Positions 6,598 to 13,382 of a stretch of 15,850 bases of DNA are shown piece by piece. Made by a program: the position numbers and the translations under genes. The notes under the pieces were generated by a model that was not told where the DNA came from, made no database searches, and was given only the letters and a program-made list of their open reading frames with translations. The stretch is from Pseudomonadota bacterium (GTDB lineage Bacteria; Pseudomonadota; Gammaproteobacteria; Steroidobacterales; Steroidobacteraceae). The stretch is taken from contig JAKBBE010000059.1 in NCBI GenBank assembly GCA_021826035.1, positions 1-15,850 on the forward strand, given 5' to 3'. Position 1 is the first letter of the stretch. Each line of letters begins with the position of its first letter.

Positions 6598-6909
6598 TCA
6601 GATCAAGCGGCGGCCTCGCGGGGGCGTGACTTTGCGCTCAATGTCCTTGCGGGTCGGCAGTGTGCGCAGGTCGTAGTCCGCTTGCAGTGCCAGCCAGCTT
6701 GCGGCCTCGCCGCCGAAGTAGCGCGCGAGGCGCTCTGCTGTGTCGGCGCTCACGGAGCGGCGCTCCTTCACGATTTCGTGCAGCCGGGTGGCCGGCACCC
6801 CGAGTTCCATGGCGAGTGCGTGCACGCTCATGTCGAGGGGCGCCAAATACTCCTCGTGCAGTACCTCGCCAGGATGAATGGCACGCATGCGGTCGGTTGT
6901 TTTGCTCAT
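6598..6909 (-). CDS. higA: HigA-family antitoxin (orphan; toxin truncated)
   Basis: A 103-residue HTH protein with hallmarks of HigA antidotes: IHPGEVLHEEYLAPLDMSVH, then LAMELGVPATRLHEIVKERR, SADTAERLARYFGG and WLALQADYDL. HigA binds and neutralises HigB and represses the higBA promoter through this domain. ATG 6909 is preceded by GAGGG at seven bases, which favours it over an in-frame start at 6936. The end of higB lies 10 bases upstream in the normal toxin-first order, but most of that toxin is missing. The promoter that would normally drive higBA is therefore probably also lost, so expression is uncertain. The protein itself looks intact. Confidence 0.9.
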   Translation of the reverse strand: MSKTTDRMRAIHPGEVLHEEYLAPLDMSVHALAMELGVPATRLHEIVKERRSVSADTAERLARYFGGEAASWLALQADYDLRTLPTRKDIERKVTPPRGRRLI

Positions 6910-6919
6910 AGGGTAGCCC

Positions 6920-7027
6920 TCAGTGGCCCTCGACAATCTCGACGTTTCGCGGCCCCGCGTCCGTCCAGGCGAAGCATACGCGGAACTGGTTGTTGATACG
7001 GATGCTGTGCTGACCTTTCCGGGCCGG
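6920..7027 (-). pseudogene. higB: HigB toxin remnant, C-terminal part only
   Basis: The last 35 or so codons before the TGA at 6920-6922 read RKGQHSIRINNQFRVCF and WTDAGPRNVEIVEGH, the conserved C-terminal half of HigB mRNA-cleaving toxins (usual pattern GQYSIRINDQWRICF...VEIVDYH). Full-length HigB has about 90 residues. Upstream of about 7027 the resemblance stops and the reading frame merges with DNA that codes, in another frame, for the tail of the neighbouring hydrolase. An ATG at 7135 keeps the frame open (71 codons), but its N-terminal half is unrelated to HigB. The toxin has lost its N-terminal two thirds, probably by deletion. Confidence 0.8.
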
Positions 7028-7032
7028 GTGGG

Positions 7033-8322
7033 CTACTGGACGCAAAAGGATAATGAGAACGAATTTCTTGGCCGTTGCCTCACGTGTCGTAACCGAGCGG
7101 CTTCGGGGTCTTGTGCAACATGGCGGTTGAGCCACTGAATCACCGGGCGCGCAAGTTGGGAATACGCGATCGCCATCTTGATATGCCCTAGCTTCGGATA
7201 AATGATCAGCGTAGACCCAACGGTTCGCGTGGCGAGCTCACGCGCTTGCGGCAGACCGACGATGCGGTCCTCGCCACCCTGCAGATACAATACGGGCACG
7301 TGAATCCTATTGACAACGGTAATCGGTGCCGCTTCGGTTAGATTTGCGCCCGCAATGCGACCTGCCTTGCGTTCCGCGGCTCGCCAGGAGCTCTCCGGAA
7401 TGAGCCTGGCGTACCAGTACAGGTGGCGCGCAAAACGAGGAATCACGGATGTCGCACGCGCGTATGGCGAAATGGCGACGATTCCGCTCAGGCCGGAAAG
7501 ATTCGGTGCCGCGAGAAGCGCTGTTGCTGCACCTAGCGAATCGCCCAGCAACCCCAATCGGCCCTGGATCAGTCCGGATTTTCGCAACGCGGTGACGAGC
7601 TGAATCAAATCCCGTGACTCAAGGGCTCCGTAGGTGATGTGAGCACCGGTGGATTGTCCCTGCGCGCGCAAATCGACCAGAATGCTCCGGTATCCGGCAT
7701 TCCCGAGGATCAATGCCCAGGGCATCATGGACAGCATGCCGTTGCCGTCTCCTGGCAACAATATAATTGTTCCTCGCGCCGGGGACGTACGGCGTAATTT
7801 CGCAATGTTCGTGCGATATTCACGAAGAACTGCCCGTGGTGGCACTACCGGCACAATATGAATTGCGGGTCTTTCATGTGCTCTCTTCTTCGCCGCCGAT
7901 TCTGTCATATGGTGTTCGACTGCCCAGTTCTCGAGCGACAAATGGCCGGCTTCTCTGACCAGCTGCGCTTGCGCAGACCCTGAAATGTACATCACCCGAC
8001 AATCATCGGGGCTTTTCGCGCCGAATCTCAAGAAATAGTGTCCAGGCGGGACGAGAGCTAATGCCAGGGTTGCCGGCGGCGGTCCCACAGCGACGTGCAG
8101 ATGTGCTGAAATGTATGCATCGACGTCGTCAAGAAGGAACTGACCGCCGGCGGATGCTTTAAGGGCCGCATCAGCGCTCATTCGTTGTGGGGCGACGATC
8201 TTGGGGGCGATCAAATCTGCGCAACTACTCAGCAAAAGGCTGCCGCACAACACCCATAGGGGGCGCCACGTCTGTGCGCTCTTGAGCCCCGTGGGTATCG
8301 ATGTTGTCATCACTGAGCGCAT
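7033..8322 (-). CDS. Alpha/beta hydrolase, probable lipoprotein
   Basis: A 429-residue protein with an N-terminal hydrophobic segment ending in LLLSSC (C34), a plausible lipobox. An uncharacterised region (about 40-175) comes next, then an alpha/beta hydrolase fold. The oxyanion-side strand IILLPGDGNG lies near 186-195, the nucleophile elbow is GDSLG (S262), the acid is in GGEDRIVG (D352), and the base is in KLGHIKMA (H380), so the Ser-Asp-His triad is complete. Substrate is unknown; esterase or peptidase activity in the periplasm or on a membrane is the reasonable guess. ATG 8322 follows AGGGAGAG at seven bases; earlier in-frame ATGs (8415, 8379) lack that. The last 20 residues or so are basic, unlike the rest, and the stop lies next to the higB breakpoint, so the true C-terminus may have been altered. 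Confidence 0.83.
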   Translation of the reverse strand: MRSVMTTSIPTGLKSAQTWRPLWVLCGSLLLSSCADLIAPKIVAPQRMSADAALKASAGGQFLLDDVDAYISAHLHVAVGPPPATLALALVPPGHYFLRFGAKSPDDCRVMYISGSAQAQLVREAGHLSLENWAVEHHMTESAAKKRAHERPAIHIVPVVPPRAVLREYRTNIAKLRRTSPARGTIILLPGDGNGMLSMMPWALILGNAGYRSILVDLRAQGQSTGAHITYGALESRDLIQLVTALRKSGLIQGRLGLLGDSLGAATALLAAPNLSGLSGIVAISPYARATSVIPRFARHLYWYARLIPESSWRAAERKAGRIAGANLTEAAPITVVNRIHVPVLYLQGGEDRIVGLPQARELATRTVGSTLIIYPKLGHIKMAIAYSQLARPVIQWLNRHVAQDPEAARLRHVRQRPRNSFSLSFCVQ

Positions 8323-9011
8323 CGTCGAGCTCTCCCTATGGACTGAATCAACTGCAGTGGGACCTTGGGTTCTGGTCATCGGCGTGCGTACGTTACACGG
8401 TGACGTTAGACCCAAAGACAGTCCCGGGGAATGTCCGGCGCACTGGGCTGCAGCGAGATGCAGAACTTCGATCGGGGCAACGCCCCAACGACGGCTACGT
8501 CTGAATCCCTGACACCGGATTCCAGCCGATCGCGGACGGCGCGGCGAAAGGGCGGAACTGCAGAAAATTCCGAACGGAGTCTAGAAGGAAGAGGCCGCTG
8601 CCGAATCGGCGCGTTAGACGTGCTTCGTGGCCGCCAGAACGCGTCAAACAGTCCGAGTCGGCGGGGCGTGAATCCAGGCGCTCCGCTCTGCTCGACACCC
8701 TCATTGGGGTTGGGAAGGGGTGTTCGGCCGGGTGAGAGGGCGCATCTGCGTGCGCTCAACCGTTCGGCATATTCTGTGACGGGTAGCACACGACGAAGTG
8801 TGATGACACCGTGTTTCACCCCAGGGAGCGTCCTTGATTGAGTTATCCGGAACATAGCTCCAAATGCGAATGCTGTCGATAGTTTCCTTGAACTCATGGA
8901 CGGCGAGTGCAGTCGCTTGTGCGTTCGTGCCGAATTTTGGCCTCGAGGCCCGTGGTGGATAGCATGTCTTCCCTCGCACAGTGTCTTGGTCGCCGTATCA
9001 GAGGTCCGACG
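8323..9011. other. About 690 bp without a recognisable gene
   Basis: This gap separates the hydrolase (minus) from the acyltransferase (minus). The bases just before the hydrolase must hold its promoter and ribosome site. Open frames exist on both strands, the largest on the minus strand (8406-8897), but they are Arg/Pro/Ser-rich, overlap each other, and show no domain or good ribosome binding site. A small hairpin, GGGGC-AAC-GCCCC, lies near 8477-8489. It could hold a decayed gene, a multicopy intergenic repeat or a small RNA; I recognise none of these. Confidence 0.4.
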
Positions 9012-10235
9012 CTATCCGTTAACGATGCGTTCGACGACTGGGGGTGGGCCGTCATTACTGCGATGGTCCACGGACCACTGGATGCGAAGGAGAGCGTTCA
9101 GGGGTTCGGAGTATAACCGGGCCGTCAGTGTTCCGAGGAATCCGGCGACGATAATGACCGCTATGAAAAGGAGCGGAACGGCGTACGCGGGCTTTCCCAG
9201 CCTCAGAAAAATTCCGAAGAAAGTGACTGCCACGAACATGTGCGTCAGATAGGTCTCGTAGCTGCGCTGACCAAGACTCACTAAGGGTCGCAGAGCTGCA
9301 GGACTTCGCCAGGTCCCAAGATGGTTCGCCATGATGATCAAACAGGTGCCGATCGCGACGATCGACATATCGAGGCCCGTATGCGCGAGGACCCGAAGTC
9401 GCAGGCCCAGCGTGGCCGAGAGCAGGGCGGTGCCGAGGAGTCCGGTGAGCCAAATCTGGTGGCGCCGCAGACGTAGATGCGGCAGAGCGAGGGCGGTAAG
9501 GCACCCCAAGGCGATGGCGTCCATGCCCGCGAGGTAGGAGTATTCGTGCCAAATGGGGTCACCAGAGGTGAGCACGGCGCGGGCGAGCGGCCCGAATGCG
9601 ACAAACACCAGCATGACCGCCACGAAGAGTCGCTTCCTAGCGCCGAAGGCCCAGCAGATGAGCGGAAAGAAGCAGTAGAACGTCTCCTCCACCGACAGTG
9701 ACCACAGGACGTCCCAGCTGCCGGGTAGGTAGCCGTGCCGGGCCTCGAGCACATTCAGCCGAAAGGTCAGTGCCGCGATGAGCGCGGCGCGCAATCCCCC
9801 GGTCGTGGAGGGAATGACATAATTGGTGACGTGGGCGAGATCGAGAACAGAAAGAACGAGTAACACCAGCAATAGGAGAGGTGCGATGCGCGCCACTCGG
9901 AGTCGGTAGAACTCACGGATGTGCACGTGGGAGAGATTGCCCCACCTGTTGAGAGAAATGGAGGTAATCAAGAATCCGGAGATCGCGAAGAACATCTGCA
10001 CGCCGCGCTGGCCGTTCCAGATGAGCCGCGACAGGATGAGGGGTGGAAGCGCATTGCCATAGGGAATGTGGGCGAGGACCAAGCGCATGTTCACGTGATT
10101 CAGGAGCACAAGGAGGATGGCGATGCCTCGCAAGAGATCGACGCCTTCAAGGCGCCGCCCCTGATGTACAGCTGAGTCAGTGGTTCCGAGAGGTCCCTGC
10201 TTTTCCACTTTTGGGCTTTTCACGCGGCGAGTCAT
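9012..10235 (-). CDS. Acyltransferase-3 family membrane protein (OafA/YrhL-like)
   Basis: A multi-pass inner-membrane protein of about 407 residues in the AT-3 family, which moves acyl groups, usually acetyl, onto sugars of O-antigen, exopolysaccharide, glucans or peptidoglycan. Family marks: LEGVDLLRGIAILLVLLNHV near the N-terminus, with D33, R36 and the conserved His (H47); MFFAISGFLIT; the FYRLRVARI arginine pair; and WSLSVEETFYCFFP. About ten hydrophobic helices follow, and there is no added SGNH domain. ATG 10235 is one option; an in-frame ATG at 10286 would add 17 basic residues, and neither has a strong Shine-Dalgarno. TTCACG and TAGACT spaced by 18 bases lie near the upstream start and could be its promoter. 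No polysaccharide genes lie nearby to suggest the substrate. Confidence 0.88.
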   Translation of the reverse strand: MTRRVKSPKVEKQGPLGTTDSAVHQGRRLEGVDLLRGIAILLVLLNHVNMRLVLAHIPYGNALPPLILSRLIWNGQRGVQMFFAISGFLITSISLNRWGNLSHVHIREFYRLRVARIAPLLLLVLLVLSVLDLAHVTNYVIPSTTGGLRAALIAALTFRLNVLEARHGYLPGSWDVLWSLSVEETFYCFFPLICWAFGARKRLFVAVMLVFVAFGPLARAVLTSGDPIWHEYSYLAGMDAIALGCLTALALPHLRLRRHQIWLTGLLGTALLSATLGLRLRVLAHTGLDMSIVAIGTCLIIMANHLGTWRSPAALRPLVSLGQRSYETYLTHMFVAVTFFGIFLRLGKPAYAVPLLFIAVIIVAGFLGTLTARLYSEPLNALLRIQWSVDHRSNDGPPPVVERIVNG

Positions 10236-10477
10236 GAGCTGGAAGTGGCGGCGCTGGCGCGCAGCGGGGAGTCTAGCAGTGCGCATGTTCGCTCGTGAAC
10301 TGCATCAGCCGATCAGAAAATGTTTGGACATCGACGATATTATTGGTTTGCAAGCGATCGTCGGAAGTCCGAAGGAGCGTTGCACCCGGTGAGACGGACG
10401 TTCGGAGCGCGGCCTCGCCGGGGCGGGCGAATATCTACGCCCGCGCATTCCGGAGTGATGTGGCGGACCTGAACAAG

Positions 10478-10507
10478 TTGGTGTGTGCGCTTCAGAAGGG
10501 GTATGGT
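10478..10507 (+). promoter_or_regulatory. Possible sigma-70 promoter of the small sulfotransferase
   Basis: TTGGTG (10478-10483) and TATGGT (10502-10507) are separated by 18 bases, about 60 bases before the start codon at 10568. Both boxes are partial matches to consensus, so this is a weak prediction. The rest of the 280-bp gap between the divergent genes shows nothing recognisable. Confidence 0.3.
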
Positions 10508-10567
10508 GGCCGTGCCCCTGCCGCGTACAGGAGCGTTGTTCTGCCACACCAAAACGGGGACGCCGCG

Positions 10568-11212
10568 ATGGGTTTGAAGGTCATCGGTACCGGTCTCGGT
10601 CGCACGGGCACCAAGTCGCTGCAGACGGCGCTGGGGATGCTGGGCTTCGGCCCCTGCCATCACATGGTGGAGGTCTTCCAGCACCCGGAGAGCATGCCGT
10701 TGTGGATCGATGCGGCGCGGGGCCACCCGGACTGGGATTTGATTTTCCGAGAGTACCTCGCGGCGGTGGATTACCCCACTGCGGCGTACTGGCGAGAGCT
10801 CACGGACTATTATCCGAGGGCGAAGGTCATCCACACCGTGCGTGACGCCGACCAATGGTTCGACTCGGTACATGCGACAATTTTTGCGCCCGAGAGCCTC
10901 GCGCGTCGGGTGGATGAAGACGATCGGACGAGATTCTTCGCCGGGATTCTCAAGCGAGTCCCCGGGGAGCTCGACGACCGGACTGTGATGACGGAGTTCT
11001 TTCAGGCCCACACCCGGGATGTGATCGCCACGATCGCGCCCGAGCGGCTGCTGGTGTACCGGGCGGGCGAGGGCTGGGGGCCACTGTGCCGGTTCCTTGG
11101 CGTTGAACCGCCGTCAGCGCCGTTTCCGTCCGAGAATTCGCGTGTCGAGTTCATCGACCGGGTCCGTGCCCTGCAGTCCATGTCGGGGAATCCGGGAGCC
11201 GCGGATCATTGA
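10568..11212 (+). CDS. Small P-loop sulfotransferase family protein
   Basis: A 214-residue protein with the 5'-phosphosulfate-binding loop at the N-terminus (GTGLGRTGTKS, 7-17) and a 3'-phosphate-binding segment VIHTVRDADQWFDSV (about 87-101). This is the layout of the single-domain sulfotransferase group similar to Sulfotransfer_4, which uses PAPS. The segment FGPCHHMVEVFQHPE and the late WGPLCRFLGVEPP fit that group. ATG 10568 is preceded by GGGGA at about eight bases; the reading frame is open back to 10295, but the family motif starts right at this ATG. The acceptor substrate cannot be told from sequence. The gene converges on the TPR-sulfotransferase with only 37 bp between the stops. 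Confidence 0.85.
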   Translation: MGLKVIGTGLGRTGTKSLQTALGMLGFGPCHHMVEVFQHPESMPLWIDAARGHPDWDLIFREYLAAVDYPTAAYWRELTDYYPRAKVIHTVRDADQWFDSVHATIFAPESLARRVDEDDRTRFFAGILKRVPGELDDRTVMTEFFQAHTRDVIATIAPERLLVYRAGEGWGPLCRFLGVEPPSAPFPSENSRVEFIDRVRALQSMSGNPGAADH

Positions 11213-11249
11213 TTCGCGAGGCCCTCGTGCTGCACTCGGTGTTTCGCCC

Positions 11250-13322
11250 TTAGGCGGCGGTGCTTCCAGACTCGCGGTAACGGCTCAGAGCGTCGCCCAA
11301 CGCACTGTTGAGCGGCGCGAGCCACGGCTCATATCGGCGCCATTGCTCGAGCCCCGTGCGGCTGATCGGGCGGCGGACCTGCTCCGAGCTCGCGGTGCGG
11401 ACACTGCGTGTGGTCTTGTGAAACTCGAGGCACGCAGGCTCGAACGGCAACCCGCAGAACGCCAGCATGCGCCGTACGCTACCCTCCAGGTCGGCGACCA
11501 CATCCTCGTGGTGCATCGTGAGAATCCTGCCCGGCAGCACGGTGTGCCAATGCGACATCAGCTCGAGATAGGTTCGGTAATAACGAGCGATATCCTCGAT
11601 GCTGTAGGCGAATTCCTGGCCGCTGGCGAACAGTTGCTTCAGATTGCCGAAGCAGCAGGCCATGGGTTCCCGGCGCGCGTCGATGATTTTGGCATTCGGC
11701 AGCATCAGGTGAATGAGGCCGATATGGCGGAAATTGTTCGGCATTTTGTCGATGAACACGGGGCGGGTCGTGTGCCGGTAGATCCGCGTTTCGGCGAGAA
11801 ATCGCTCGCCGAGCGAACGTAGATCCTCGGCCCGAAGCGTCGTCAGGATGCCCGGATAGCGTGGATCCTCGGGGTCGGATGACCCGCCTCGCAATTCCAC
11901 CGTGTAGCGGTGAATTTCCGCCAGCTCCTGTGTGCCTTCGACCTGGGAGTGCGAGGCGAGGATCTGCTCGAGCAACGTCGAGCCGGCGCGTGGTAGTCCG
12001 ACGATGAAGATCGGGTCCGTTTGTGGTGTGCCCCAGTTGCGCCGGGCGGTGAAAAACTCCGCGGTGCACACCTCTTTCTGCAAGCGGGTATTGGTTTCGA
12101 CAAACTCCGGGCGGTAGCGGCTCTCCGCGCGCTTCAACGCGTTGCCGCGTGAGTAGAATTGCCAGGACTCCTCGTACGCACCGCGATCCTCCAGTGCCTT
12201 GCCGAGCGCGAAGCACAGGTGATACTGGTCCACAGGGTGCGTTCCGGGTGCCTGCTGTGCAGCGCGCATGCGCGCCAGTTCCTCATCGCTGAAAGAGTAG
12301 GTCTTCAGATTCGCAAGACTCCACCACGCATCGCCGAAATCCGCTCGCGCGGCCGCGGCGGCCCGATAAGCTTCGATGGCTTCGGATGGACGTCCAATGG
12401 TCTTCAGCGAATGGGCCAACCACAGGTTCACGTCAGCCAGTGCCGCCGGATCGGTGAGTTCGGACAGCAATGTCCGATAGATCGCAATCGCCTCGTCATG
12501 GGCCCCGAGGCCGACGAGTGCAGTGGCCTTCAGGGCGCGATAGTCGGGATTGCCCGGATCACTCTGCAGGAGAATCTCGGCGTGCTCATGCGCTTCGCCG
12601 TAACGATGGCGGCGCGCGAGCACGGTGCCGTAGTCGGCTCGGGCGGCTCGGTACCCCGGTTCCCGGCGCAACACCGCGTGCAGCAGTGTATCGGCGTCAT
12701 CCAGGACGTCTTGGGCGAGAGCGATCCGGGCCAGCAGGCGCATCGCCTCCACGTGCTCACCGTGCTGCTGCAGGTAGGTCCGCGCGACGGCCTCTGCTGC
12801 GACGAGGTCGCCATTGGCAAACAGATCCGTGGCCTGAACCACGGCGGCGGGCAGTTCGCGCAGAATCGAAACGTGCTCGGCGGCCGTGGCCGCATTCGCC
12901 TGCTCCCCCAGCATCCCGTACAGACGCTGCAGCATGCTCCAGCTCGCGGGCAGGGCGGGGTTGAGATGGACGGCCCGCAGGAATGACTCGACGGCGCGGG
13001 TCGCATCGTGGCGTAGCACGTAGCATCGACCGCGCTCCTGATACAGGTGGCTGAATCGTGGGTGCAGACGCTCCAATTGATCGAGGATCTGGAGAGCCTC
13101 GTCAATATGACCCAGTTCGCGCAGGCTGCACGCCCGAAGCAAGAGTACGTCGCGGTTGTGCGGAACGGCGCTCAGTAGCACCTCGGCGGCGGCCGCCGCC
13201 GCATTGAAATCCCGACCGCGGTGCAGCTCCTGGATGCGGCGAACTTCCAGTTCGATCGGCGATGGCCTGCGGGTGTCCGATTCCGCGGCAGGCAAGAGCG
13301 GTTGGGGTTTCATCGGGCTCAT
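11250..13322 (-). CDS. TPR-repeat sulfotransferase fusion
   Basis: A 690-residue cytoplasmic-type protein with no signal peptide. Residues about 25-400 are a run of TPR-like helical pairs (for example DVLLLRACSLRELGHIDEAL and LWLAHSLKTIGRPSEAIEAY). Residues about 436-660 form a Sulfotransfer_3-type domain with the PAPS 5'-phosphosulfate loop FIVGLPRAGSTLLEQIL (438-454), the 3'-phosphate region DARREPMACCFGNLKQLF (548-565) and the downstream RTASSEQVRRPI motif. The TPR part probably binds the acceptor. The gene follows a TonB-dependent receptor, a pairing common in oligotrophic proteobacteria whose joint role is not established. ATG 13322 lies four bases after a 15-bp hairpin and has no visible Shine-Dalgarno; ATG 13313, three codons later, is an alternative. 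Confidence 0.92.
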   Translation of the reverse strand: MSPMKPQPLLPAAESDTRRPSPIELEVRRIQELHRGRDFNAAAAAAEVLLSAVPHNRDVLLLRACSLRELGHIDEALQILDQLERLHPRFSHLYQERGRCYVLRHDATRAVESFLRAVHLNPALPASWSMLQRLYGMLGEQANAATAAEHVSILRELPAAVVQATDLFANGDLVAAEAVARTYLQQHGEHVEAMRLLARIALAQDVLDDADTLLHAVLRREPGYRAARADYGTVLARRHRYGEAHEHAEILLQSDPGNPDYRALKATALVGLGAHDEAIAIYRTLLSELTDPAALADVNLWLAHSLKTIGRPSEAIEAYRAAAAARADFGDAWWSLANLKTYSFSDEELARMRAAQQAPGTHPVDQYHLCFALGKALEDRGAYEESWQFYSRGNALKRAESRYRPEFVETNTRLQKEVCTAEFFTARRNWGTPQTDPIFIVGLPRAGSTLLEQILASHSQVEGTQELAEIHRYTVELRGGSSDPEDPRYPGILTTLRAEDLRSLGERFLAETRIYRHTTRPVFIDKMPNNFRHIGLIHLMLPNAKIIDARREPMACCFGNLKQLFASGQEFAYSIEDIARYYRTYLELMSHWHTVLPGRILTMHHEDVVADLEGSVRRMLAFCGLPFEPACLEFHKTTRSVRTASSEQVRRPISRTGLEQWRRYEPWLAPLNSALGDALSRYRESGSTAA

Positions 13323-13326
13323 AGGG

Positions 13327-13365
13327 CACTCGCGGGGCGGGCAGTGAGGCCCCGCCCCGCGAGTG
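13327..13365 (-). promoter_or_regulatory. Perfect 15-bp hairpin between receptor and TPR-sulfotransferase
   Basis: CACTCGCGGGGCGGG (13327-13341) and CCCGCCCCGCGAGTG (13351-13365) pair perfectly around a nine-base loop. On the minus strand the structure starts 17 bases after the receptor stop and ends four bases before the sulfotransferase ATG, so it occupies the place of the ribosome binding site. No T run follows. It could end or protect the receptor message, lower sulfotransferase translation, or act as a partial terminator; the structure is certain, the role inferred. Confidence 0.65.
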
Positions 13366-13382
13366 TACCGCGGCTGGCTCGC

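Noticed and set aside
8406..8897. Minus-strand frame of 163 codons in the gap before the hydrolase
   Set aside because: No domain, biased composition, no convincing ribosome site, and competing frames over the same bases, so it is reported only as part of the gap.
11213..11249. Bidirectional terminator between the converging sulfotransferase genes
   Set aside because: The 37-bp gap has only a weak short palindrome (CGAGGCCCTCG) and no T run on either strand.
12159..12986. Long + strand open frame opposite the TPR-sulfotransferase
   Set aside because: It lies wholly within the TPR region on the other strand and shows no recognisable motif; such frames are common in GC-rich genes.
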